Shown piece after piece: positions 56,760 to 64,000 of a stretch of 64,000 bases of DNA; the stretch's first letter is position 1, and the number at the start of each line of letters is the position of its first letter. The notes under the pieces were generated by a model. That model worked only from the letters and a program-made list of their open reading frames with translations, ran no database searches and was not told the DNA's origin. Position numbers and translations under genes: made by a program. The DNA is from Leisingera sp. M658 (GTDB lineage: Bacteria; Pseudomonadota; Alphaproteobacteria; Rhodobacterales; Rhodobacteraceae). The stretch lies in contig NZ_CP083546.1 of NCBI RefSeq assembly GCF_025144145.1, forward strand, positions 1,876,501 through 1,940,500, given 5' to 3'.

Positions 56760-58362
56760 GGATCAGCTTCCAGCGGATCGCGTCCAGCAGCGCCTCAAAC
56801 GACGCATCTATGATGTTCGGGCTGACGCCAACGGTCGACCAGCGGTGGCCCTGGCTGTCTTCGCTGTCGATAATAACCCGCGTCACCGCCTCGGTGCCGC
56901 CCTGGGTGATCCGCACCTTGAAATCCACCAGCCGCATATCTTCCAGCTGTGCAGAATAGCGCCCCAGGTCCTTGCTCAGCGCCCGCGCCAGCGCGTTGAC
57001 CGGACCACGATCGCTGCCGGTGTCATCAAGGGATTCACTTACAGACAGCCGCTTTTCGCCATCGACCTTAACCACCACAACCGCCTCTGACAGGCTGACC
57101 ATCCGGTTGTACTTGTTTTTGCGCCGTTCGACGGTGACCTTATAGCGTTTGACTTCAAAGAATTCCGGCAGCTGCCCCAGCTCCTTGCGCGCCAGCAGCT
57201 CAAACGACGCCTGCGCGGTGTCATAGGAGTACCCCTCCGCCTCCCGCGTCTTGATCCGGTCCAGGATCAGCGCCAGTGCCGGATTGCCTTTGTCCACACT
57301 CAGGCCCGCATCGGTCAATCGCTTGCGCAGGTTCGACTGACCGGCCTGGTTCGACATCGGTATAACCCGTGCGTTGCCAACCTTGTCCGGCACAATGTGT
57401 TCATAGGTCGAAGGATCCTTGAGGATCGCGCTGGCGTGCAGCCCCGCCTTATGGGCAAAGGCCGAGGCTCCCACATAAGCCGCCTGCCGCACCGGAACGC
57501 GGTTCAGGATATCGTCCAGCATCCGGCTGATCCGGGTTAGGCCTTCCAAAGCTTCGTGGGTGACGCCTGTCTCAAACTGGCTGGCATAGGGTTCCTTCAA
57601 CAGCAGTGTCGGGATCAGCGCAGTCAGGTTGGCATTGCCGCAGCGTTCACCTAAGCCGTTCAGTGTGCCCTGGATCTGGCGCGCGCCGGCCTCCACTGCC
57701 GCGAGCGAGCAAGCGACGGCATTTTCCGTGTCGTTATGCGTGTGTATGCCAAGTTTCTCACCTGGAATTCCGGCGGCAACAACCTCTGAAACGATTTGTT
57801 TCACTTCCGATGGCAGGGCGCCACCATTGGTGTCGCACAGCACCACCCAGCGCGCCCCGGCCTCCAGTGCAGCCCGGCAAGCATCAAGCGCATAACCGGG
57901 GTTATCCTTGTAGCCATCAAAGAAGTGTTCGGCATCAAACAACGCCTCGCGCCCCTGCGCCACGATATGGGCGACCGATGCACGGATGTTTTCCAAGTTC
58001 TCGTCCAGAGTGATCCCCAGCGCCTGGGTCACATGGTAGTCATGGCTCTTGCCCACCAGACACACCGCTGGCGTTCCGGCATTCATCACCGCCGCCAGAA
58101 CATCATCGTTTTCCGCTGACCGTCCTGCCCGTTTGGTCATGCCAAACGCAGTCATCGTGGCGCGTGTATCAGGCGCCTCATTGAAAAACGCACTGTCGGT
58201 CGGGTTCGCCCCCGGCCAGCCGCCTTCGATGTAATCAACACCAAGTCCGTCAAGTGCCTGGGCAATCTGCTTTTTTTCTGCGGTTGAGAATTGCACCCCT
58301 TGGGTCTGCTGCCCATCCCGCAAGGTGGTGTCGTAGAGATAGAGGCGTTCTTTTGCCATCAC
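56725..58362 (-). CDS. cimA: (R)-citramalate synthase
   Basis: Makes citramalate from pyruvate and acetyl-CoA, entering isoleucine synthesis without threonine. 545 residues. DRE-TIM motif [57 protein letters not shown], and a LeuA-type C-terminal regulatory domain ([14 protein letters not shown]...). The start is GTG-ATG, coordinates 58362 or 58359, overlapping the cysS stop. Its C-terminal LeuA domain suggests feedback by isoleucine. Confidence 0.92.
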   Translation of the reverse strand: MMAKERLYLYDTTLRDGQQTQGVQFSTAEKKQIAQALDGLGVDYIEGGWPGANPTDSAFFNEAPDTRATMTAFGMTKRAGRSAENDDVLAAVMNAGTPAVCLVGKSHDYHVTQALGITLDENLENIRASVAHIVAQGREALFDAEHFFDGYKDNPGYALDACRAALEAGARWVVLCDTNGGALPSEVKQIVSEVVAAGIPGEKLGIHTHNDTENAVACSLAAVEAGARQIQGTLNGLGERCGNANLTALIPTLLLKEPYASQFETGVTHEALEGLTRISRMLDDILNRVPVRQAAYVGASAFAHKAGLHASAILKDPSTYEHIVPDKVGNARVIPMSNQAGQSNLRKRLTDAGLSVDKGNPALALILDRIKTREAEGYSYDTAQASFELLARKELGQLPEFFEVKRYKVTVERRKNKYNRMVSLSEAVVVVKVDGEKRLSVSESLDDTGSDRGPVNALARALSKDLGRYSAQLEDMRLVDFKVRITQGGTEAVTRVIIDSEDSQGHRWSTVGVSPNIIDASFEALLDAIRWKLIHDGGAGQADDV

Positions 58363-59741
58363 AGCCCCTCCAGCTTGGCCGGGTTGAAGCCAGCACCTGG
58401 TACCAGCTCGACACCTGCCTTGCTCATCCGCACTTCCAAACCCGCTTCAACAAAGGCTGCCTTCAATCGATCAACTTCAGAAAACTCCTTCGTTTCCATG
58501 GCCTTCTGACGCGCTTTGAACAGGCTTTCTTCATAGCCGGAGAGATCCACTGACGGTCCGGCAGCCCACGCACCCATCTCATCTGTCAACAGCCCCAGAA
58601 AATTGGCAGATGCCAGCAGACCGGCTGCGTCACCAGCTGCCGCCAGCTTGTGCAGCTCCGCAATGACACCAGCGGTATTCAGGTCATCCGCCAAAGCCGC
58701 CAGAACCGCGGCAGCAGCGCTGGACGCGGGCTCGATGCCCGTGGTCAGCGCCCGCCACTTGCGCAGCGTCGCCTCGGCCTCTTTTGCCTTTTTGTCTGTC
58801 CAATCCATCGGTTTGCGATAGTGAGTCTGCAAAAACACAAGCCGGATCACCTCACCCGGATAGCCCTGATCCAGCAGGTCACGCACGGTGAAGAAGTTGC
58901 CCAGGCTCTTGGACATCTTCTTACCCTCGACCTGCAGCATCTCGTTATGCAGCCAATACCGCGCAAAACTATCGTCGCCATTGGCGCAGCAGCTTTGCGC
59001 AATTTCATTCTCGTGATGCGGGAACATCAGATCATTGCCGCCGCCGTGAATGTCAAAGGTCTCGCCCAGAAGCTCATAAGACATCGCCGAGCATTCAATG
59101 TGCCAGCCCGGCCGTCCGCGGCCCCAGGGACTGTCCCAGCCGGGCAGATCATCGCTGGAAGGCTTCCACAGCACAAAATCCATCGGGTTCTTTTTGTAGG
59201 GCGCCACTTCCACCCGCGCACCAGCAATCATGTCGTCCACCGACCGGCCCGACAGTTTGCCGTACGACTCTTTCCAGCTGTCGACTGCAAACAGCACATG
59301 ACCTTCAGCCGCATAGGCGTGGCCCTTGGCGATCAGGTCGTCAATCATCGCCACCATCTGCGGGATGTATTCGGTTGCGCGCGGCATGTGGTTAGGCTGC
59401 AGCGCGCCAAGTTCACCCATGTCATCCAGGAACCACTGCGTGGTTTCCGCGGTGATCTCTCCGATCGGACGCCCGCTTGCGGCGGCGCGCGCGTTTATCT
59501 TGTCGTCTACATCGGTGAAGTTCCGGGCGTAAGTCACTTCTCCCGCTCCATAAACCTCACGAAGCAGACGATAAAGCACATCAAATACCACCACTGGGCG
59601 CGCATTGCCCAGATGCGCCCGGTCATAGACCGTGGGACCGCAGACATACATCCGCACATCGCTGGCGTTGATCGGCTCAAAGACCTCCTTCTTGCGGGTC
59701 TTCGTATTCTGCAGCTTGATCTCTATGTCCATGGTACCCAT
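58359..59741 (-). CDS. cysS: Cysteinyl-tRNA synthetase
   Basis: Charges tRNA-Cys. About 460 residues of class I aaRS. Zn/HIGH-like region [47 protein letters not shown], and the KMSKS loop [21 protein letters not shown] 59741 is preceded by GAGAGG; the ATG at 59759 is an alternative. It overlaps cimA (ATGA-like), so the synthetase and the Ile route enzyme share a transcript. Confidence 0.95.
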   Translation of the reverse strand: MGTMDIEIKLQNTKTRKKEVFEPINASDVRMYVCGPTVYDRAHLGNARPVVVFDVLYRLLREVYGAGEVTYARNFTDVDDKINARAAASGRPIGEITAETTQWFLDDMGELGALQPNHMPRATEYIPQMVAMIDDLIAKGHAYAAEGHVLFAVDSWKESYGKLSGRSVDDMIAGARVEVAPYKKNPMDFVLWKPSSDDLPGWDSPWGRGRPGWHIECSAMSYELLGETFDIHGGGNDLMFPHHENEIAQSCCANGDDSFARYWLHNEMLQVEGKKMSKSLGNFFTVRDLLDQGYPGEVIRLVFLQTHYRKPMDWTDKKAKEAEATLRKWRALTTGIEPASSAAAAVLAALADDLNTAGVIAELHKLAAAGDAAGLLASANFLGLLTDEMGAWAAGPSVDLSGYEESLFKARQKAMETKEFSEVDRLKAAFVEAGLEVRMSKAGVELVPGAGFNPAKLEGL

Positions 59742-59960
59742 GCCCGGTTCCTCTCCCATGCCCAGCCAAAAACGGCCGACATCACCCGTTGCGCGCAGCG
59801 CGGGCTTAGCAACTTGTCAGAGAAATGAAAACGACAGAAACCGGCCCGCTGGTATGTCAGCAGGTAATGCAGCAGTCAATGATGGTGCAATTTTGGTTCA
59901 TGCAGGATGCTTAGCACGGGACATTCAGCCCGCCAAGCTTTTTGCCTCAAACGGCAACGA

Positions 59961-59993
59961 CCGCCCGGTCCGTCTTGGGCCCGGACCGGGCGG
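59961..59993 (-). terminator. GC-rich hairpin past the Omp gene
   Basis: CCGCCCGGTCCG (59961-59972) pairs perfectly with CGGACCGGGCGG (59982-59993). No T-tract follows, so terminator strength is uncertain; it lies about 50 bases past the Omp25-like gene stop. Confidence 0.45.
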
Positions 59994-60041
59994 CCAAGGG
60001 CGCGGCGGAACAGGAGTGCCGCGCCCGTAATTTTGGCAGGC

Positions 60042-60623
60042 TTAGAACTTGAAGGACGCGCGCAGCGATACCGAAGTGGCATCCGCCCCCACGCCCGAAT
60101 TGCCGAACTGGTCGAACTCATGCTCCAGCACTTCGCCGCCGATTTGCCACTGGTCGGTCACCTGATAGGCAATGCCGACACCGTAGAACTCACCGGTTTC
60201 GCTGCCCAGCGAGCTGTCAGCTTCGGCCACGCCACCGGTCACATAGGCCAGCACATTGCCAAAGTCATAGCCGGCCTTCACCTTGGCACGGGCAACCGAG
60301 TCAACAGTCGCACCGCCGCCCAGATCCAGGTCGGTTGCATCATATTCCAGTTCGCCGCCCAATACGAAACGGCCGAAATCATGGTTGTAGCCGCCGTGGA
60401 TACCATAAGCGGTATCGTCTCCAGAGGCGCCGTTGCTGGCGTCTGCATCCAGCTGGCCGACCTGGCCACCCAGGTAGAAACCGGTCCAGTCGCCGCCATC
60501 GTTGGCCACCGGAACAGGCGCCGGAGCTGGAGCGGGTTCAATTACCGGATCACTTACATTGCCGGCAAAGGCCGCACTGCCCATTACGGCGGCGATGGCT
60601 GTCATAGCTACGAAACGAGTCAT
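60042..60623 (-). CDS. Omp25/OmpA-like outer-membrane beta-barrel protein
   Basis: 193 residues. Signal peptide (MTRFVAMTAIAAVMGSAAFA), a short Pro/Ala-rich linker, then an eight-stranded-barrel type sequence with DWTGFYLGGQVGQLDADASN, HDFGRFVLGGELEYDATDLD, and a C-terminal Phe (RASFKF) recognised by the Bam machinery. This is the alphaproteobacterial Omp25/RopB-like porin-like family. Structural or adhesive role; no pore specificity known. Confidence 0.87.
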   Translation of the reverse strand: MTRFVAMTAIAAVMGSAAFAGNVSDPVIEPAPAPAPVPVANDGGDWTGFYLGGQVGQLDADASNGASGDDTAYGIHGGYNHDFGRFVLGGELEYDATDLDLGGGATVDSVARAKVKAGYDFGNVLAYVTGGVAEADSSLGSETGEFYGVGIAYQVTDQWQIGGEVLEHEFDQFGNSGVGADATSVSLRASFKF

Positions 60624-60866
60624 TCAGACTTCTCCTTTTGCAGTCCCGGCGCAAGCTGTGCGCCGTTGTCAGCTACAAAAGGGTTCTGCACAGGAACTTC
60701 CAGAGCCGCGTTGATCACGCCTGCTGAACTGGCAGTGACTGGCCGAAAACCCTCGGACACGTGCGTCTTTCCGCCGGAATCCGCAGGCAGGAAATTGCCA
60801 AGCCATTGAAAACCGGTCTCCCCGGTCCTAGTGGCGGCAACGCTGCCGAATGTTCAAAAGACCGGG

Positions 60867-61391
60867 TCAGAACCGGAAAGCGGCACTCACCGACAAGGTC
60901 TCCCCGCGCGGGCTGGCAGTGCCGTCCCTTGGTCCGGCCTCGTGGTGAAGCAATTCTCCGGTCACCTGCAGCGCGCGGTTCAGTGAAACCCGCATGCCCA
61001 GGCCAAACAGCGGTCCATGCCGCGATCCGCTGGACGTTTCTGCCTGTACCCTGCCCAGGGTCACAAAACCGGTTGCAGGGCCAAAGTCAAAACCCGCGTG
61101 CAACCGCAGCTGACGGGTTTCTTCCGCTTGCACCGCTTGTGTCAGCAGGCCTGACTGCTCCATCGAGACAGTGCCTGCCAGGATCATTCCGCCCAGATGG
61201 CGGCCATATGCAAATTGAAAGGAGCGTGTTTCACTTGTTGGCCTGCTGCCAGTTGCAGCAGCGCCCTGACCTGTGAAACCGGAGGGCAACGGCCGCCATT
61301 CTTCTGCGGCAGATGTCTGAGAAATCAGAGCCGCCGCCGCAAATACCGCAGCTAGAGAGCACCTGTGTCTGGCCTTTTTAACCATCGGCAT
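60867..61391 (-). CDS. Small outer-membrane beta-barrel-like protein
   Basis: 174 residues from ATG 61391 (MPMVKKARHRCSLAAVFAAA), with AAAAAGG about 9 bases upstream. A signal peptide about 8-28 (cleavage after TSAA), then beta-rich sequence with alternate hydrophobic residues (RSFQFAYGRHLGGMILAGTV, LRLHAGFDFGPATGFVTLGR) and a C-terminal Phe (SVSAAFRF), the Bam signal. Looks like a relative of the neighbouring Omp protein. An upstream in-frame ATG at 61505 gives an atypical extension and is rejected. Confidence 0.7.
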   Translation of the reverse strand: MPMVKKARHRCSLAAVFAAAALISQTSAAEEWRPLPSGFTGQGAAATGSRPTSETRSFQFAYGRHLGGMILAGTVSMEQSGLLTQAVQAEETRQLRLHAGFDFGPATGFVTLGRVQAETSSGSRHGPLFGLGMRVSLNRALQVTGELLHHEAGPRDGTASPRGETLSVSAAFRF

Positions 61392-61831
61392 GTGGCTGTG
61401 CCTTTTTGAAATGCGCTGGATCAGCGCTCCATCCCCAGGATATCCAGTATAGCCATTAATGCTTAATATTTGGTTCCCGAACTCAGTTTGCCAACAATGA
61501 ACCACTCCGTGAAGCGTTAAAAATCGAGATTACAGCATTAAAAATGATGACATTTTAGGAAAAAGCAGGCGGCTTCTCAGGCCTCATGGCGCTCTCTGCT
61601 CAAATGAAAAACATGTCGTTTTTTTCACCAAGGTCGCTATTGTGCTAGAAACGACGCAAATGCGTGCCAATTTGCAGGGAACTGAACAGGAGTCCGCATG
61701 CAAGGTGAACGCTGCCATGTCAGCCTTATCTGTCGCACCATCGGTGCGGCACGGGGCCGTGCGGCAAGGGGCCGGCCGCAGTGAGTTGACGTTTCAACAC
61801 TTCAACTCACCTCTCCTGAAAGGCTCACAGA
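61392..61831 (+). promoter_or_regulatory. Leader and promoter region of the mttB-like gene
   Basis: 440 bases without a gene. The first part (61450-61620) is AT-rich with two GTTAAAAATC / ATTAAAAATG-like copies. The last 100 bases form three hairpins: GCACC/GGTGC (61735-61739, 61743-61747), GCACGG/CCGTGC (61749-61754, 61757-61762), and GTGAGTTGA/TCAACTCAC (61781-61789, 61802-61810), the third just before the ribosome-binding site. Structured leader, possibly regulatory. Confidence 0.45.
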
Positions 61832-63382
61832 ATGAACGATCAAGCCTCCCCGTCCCGCGCCGCCCGTAGCGGAGGGCGTAATGCCCGCCGTGCAGCCCGT
61901 GCTGCTGCATTGCCGGAACACCTGCGCCCGGTCCGCCCCGGCATGGAATCCACTGCGCTGAAGTTGCTCAGCCAGGCAGATATGGAAAAAATCCATGAGG
62001 CCGCCCTGACCGCGCTGGAAGAAATCGGTCTTGCCGACGCGCCGCAAAGCGGTATCGATTACCTGACTTCTGCCGGCTGCGTGCTGGGGGATGACGGCCG
62101 CATCCGGTTCCCGCGCGCGCTGGTCGAAGACACCATCGCCAAGGCAAACCGCTCCGTCACCCTGTACAGCCGGGATGGCAAGTCTGATCTGCAGCTGTCT
62201 GGCGGCCGGGTTCACTATGGCACTGCTGGGGCCGCGGTCAGCGTGGTCGACGTCCACGGCAAGGAATACCGCGATTCAACTGTGCAGGATCTGCACGACG
62301 CTGCGCGCATCTGTGATCAGCTGGACAATATCCACTTTGTCCAACGTCCGATGGTATGCCGCGACATCCCCGACAATCTTGAGATGGACCTGAACTCCAT
62401 TTACGCGACCACTGCAGGCACGACCAAACATGTTGGTGTTTCTTTTAGTGAACCGGATTTCGTGAAGCCGGGACTGGAGCTGCTGCACATGATTGCGGGC
62501 GGCGAAGACAAGTGGCGCGAGCGGCCTTTTGTGTCGAACTCAAACTGCTTTGTGGTGCCTCCCATGAAGTTTGCAACCGAATCCTGTGAAGTGATGGAGG
62601 AATGCATCAAAGGCGGCATGCCGGTGCTGCTGCTGTCGGCAGGCATGGCCGGGGCAACCGCCCCTTCGTCCATCGCCGGCGCCATCACCCAGGCGGTTGC
62701 AGAATGCCTCGCCGGCCTGGTTTATGTTAACGCCGTAAGCCCAGGCGCACCCGCTATTTTCGGCACTTGGCCCTTTGGTCTTGATCTGCGTACCGGTGCA
62801 ATGTCCGTGGGCTCCGGCGAACAGGCGTTGCTGACTGCAGGCTGTGCTCAGATGCATAAATTTTACAACCTGCCGGGCGGCGCCGCGGCTGGCGCATCGG
62901 ATTCCAAACTGCCGGATATGCAGGCCGGCTGGGAGCAGATGTGCTCTGCGGTTATGGCGGGGCTTTCCGGCCTCAACATGGCCTATGAAGCTGCCGGAAT
63001 GCATGCGTCACTGCTGGGGTTTTGCCTTGAGTCGCTGATCTTGGACAACGATCTGCTCGGCCAGGCACAGAGATGCGTTCGCGGCATTGAGGTGAACGAT
63101 GAAACCCTCGCTCTGGACCAGATGCGCGCCACGTGCATGGGCGGGCCTGGCCACTACCTGGGCACCGATCAAACCCTCAGCCGGATGCAGGTCGATTATG
63201 TTTACCCGGATCTGGGCGACCGAACATCTCCCAAGGAATGGGTGGAGCTTGAAAAACCTGACCTGATCCAAAAGGCTATTGCCAAGAAGGAGAAGATCCT
63301 GTCCCAGCGCGCATCCGCTCGGTTTGATGCCGCAACCGACATGGCAATCCGCGAGACGTTCAACATCCACCTTCCGGCTTAA
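61832..63382 (+). CDS. MttB-family corrinoid methyltransferase, pyrrolysine-free
   Basis: 516 residues, the TIM-barrel methyltransferase that transfers a methyl group from a quaternary amine to a corrinoid protein. Motifs: SVVDVHGKEYRDSTVQDLHD, RPMVCRDIPDNLEMDLNSIY, GMPVLLLSAGMAGATAPSSI, FGTWPFGLDLRTGAMSVGSG, and GLSGLNMAYEAAGMHASLLG. The archaeal trimethylamine enzyme has a pyrrolysine (TAG); here no in-frame TAG exists, so glycine betaine, proline betaine, carnitine or similar is more likely. AAAGG is 9 bases upstream. No corrinoid protein is adjacent, so the partner is elsewhere. Confidence 0.87.
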   Translation: MNDQASPSRAARSGGRNARRAARAAALPEHLRPVRPGMESTALKLLSQADMEKIHEAALTALEEIGLADAPQSGIDYLTSAGCVLGDDGRIRFPRALVEDTIAKANRSVTLYSRDGKSDLQLSGGRVHYGTAGAAVSVVDVHGKEYRDSTVQDLHDAARICDQLDNIHFVQRPMVCRDIPDNLEMDLNSIYATTAGTTKHVGVSFSEPDFVKPGLELLHMIAGGEDKWRERPFVSNSNCFVVPPMKFATESCEVMEECIKGGMPVLLLSAGMAGATAPSSIAGAITQAVAECLAGLVYVNAVSPGAPAIFGTWPFGLDLRTGAMSVGSGEQALLTAGCAQMHKFYNLPGGAAAGASDSKLPDMQAGWEQMCSAVMAGLSGLNMAYEAAGMHASLLGFCLESLILDNDLLGQAQRCVRGIEVNDETLALDQMRATCMGGPGHYLGTDQTLSRMQVDYVYPDLGDRTSPKEWVELEKPDLIQKAIAKKEKILSQRASARFDAATDMAIRETFNIHLPA

Positions 63383-64000
63383 CCCGACATTCCAGATGCG
63401 CTGATACGGGCCGGAATTTTCCGGCCCGTTTTTTGCGACCAGCACAAAAGCAGGACGCCAGGCTCGGGAACTCTGGGCGTATTCCTGCCCCCTCAGCTAT
63501 CTCAGCCAGTAAGTTAAGAAAATTTTCACAAAGCACTTTTGCCACACCTGAAATTATGATAACCTTTTATTAACAAACAAAATTTTTCAGGTCTCCTCGC
63601 CTGAATACGGCGATCAATCTGCAAAAACACACCTGTATTTGAGCAAAATGACTTTGAATAACTGCAAAGGTGTCTGCATTTGACCCGGCGTTTAGCGGGT
63701 TGATTTTGCGAAACTGCAAGGTGACTAGGTTTTTAGTCTCATTTGCGTTCGGTTTCACTTCTGCAAGGCAGGGGCAAATGATCACCTGACAATCATTGTA
63801 GAATGCCGATATGATTCATTAAGATTAACCATCAGATGAACTTTTTCCGAAATTCTTTAAGGTTCTGGCCCTCTGCCCGCCTGCTCAATCAACACTTTCG
63901 GATACAAAACCGCTGGCGCGTTTCGCACTCCACCCCTGCCAGCCTTTGCGGAACTCCCGGTGCGCAGCCATGTTGCGGAAATGCATTTCAAAAATGCAGT
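63383..64000. other. AT-rich end of window, no gene seen
   Basis: 618 bases without a supported gene; the terminator of the mttB-like gene is at its start. From 63480 the GC falls well below the window average, with runs such as AAAATTTTC and AAAATTTTTCAGG. One TTAA-N7-type site (ATAA, 63559-63562; TTAA, 63570-63573) is present. It may be the promoter region of a gene beyond the window. Confidence 0.45.
63408..63433 (+). terminator. Terminator after the mttB-like gene
   Basis: GGGCCGGAA (63408-63416) pairs perfectly with TTCCGGCCC (63419-63427), followed by GTTTTTTG. A strong rho-independent terminator 26 bases past the stop. Confidence 0.93.

Noticed and set aside
61832-63382. Pyrrolysine-containing MttB
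   Set aside because: There is no in-frame TAG in the gene and no pyl genes are seen.

Overview
This 64 kb window has about 62% GC by eye. It is a chromosomal segment of an alphaproteobacterium, almost certainly a marine Rhodobacteraceae of the Roseobacter group (Leisingera/Phaeobacter/Ruegeria-like). The evidence is the ChpT phosphotransferase with DUF3553, class II B12-dependent NrdJ, OlsBA, a TAXI-TRAP transporter with a universal stress protein, methionine-related corrinoid enzymes encoded as separate proteins, a rplU-rpmA-GNAT-obgE-proB-proA block and many ATGA gene overlaps. The content is mostly core and metabolic. I saw no prophage, insertion sequence, CRISPR array or rRNA operon.

Layout. 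1-7 kb: fabI (cut by the window edge), pdxH, a double cold-shock protein, a DUF192 protein, tRNA-Pro, a long gap with three TTAA half-sites spaced as in CtrA boxes, and nrdJ. 7-15 kb: tesB and a serine hydrolase, aroQ overlapping a LuxR-type regulator, a possible structured RNA, tsf-rpsB, then olsBA for ornithine lipids. 15-22 kb: DUF3553/chpT, then the proA, proB, obgE, GNAT, rpmA, rplU block, and a DUF2059 protein. 22-28 kb: tRNA-Ser, a three-gene folate/cobalamin one-carbon operon, ppx, rlmE and a BrkB-type membrane protein. 28-35 kb: cardiolipin synthase, a small K+ channel, and an ABC ATPase-permease-AttH/CrtC-like cassette. 35-39 kb: UspA, fused TRAP permease and TAXI binding protein. 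39-44 kb: an RND efflux pair. 44-47 kb: mtnA plus a class II aldolase, tRNA-Leu, a YqaA-like protein and dsbB. 47-51 kb: an AsnC-type regulator divergent from an arginase-ctlX-ocd operon. 51-60 kb: HNH nuclease, RluE-like pseudouridine synthase, small enzymes, a DNA glycosylase, an MFS transporter, and the overlapping cysS-cimA-squalene-synthase-like genes. 60-64 kb: two outer-membrane proteins and a pyrrolysine-free MttB-family methyltransferase with a structured leader.

Themes. Nitrogen and amino acids: arginase, CtlX and Ocd feed ornithine and proline, while proB and proA make proline. Cobalamin: NrdJ, the pterin-binding methyltransferase with MetF, and the MttB homologue all point to a B12-using lifestyle. 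Sulfur and nucleoside salvage: MtnA with a class II aldolase resembles the DHAP shunt for 5'-deoxynucleosides. Envelope: OlsBA, Cls, the RND pump, the ABC/AttH cassette and the Omp proteins.

Nothing here is clearly a wholly new system. The best candidates for a second look are the ABC-AttH cassette, the triple TTAA array, the possible 6S-like RNA, the MtnA-aldolase pair, the structured mttB leader, and the small 'virulence factor' protein inside the one-carbon operon.
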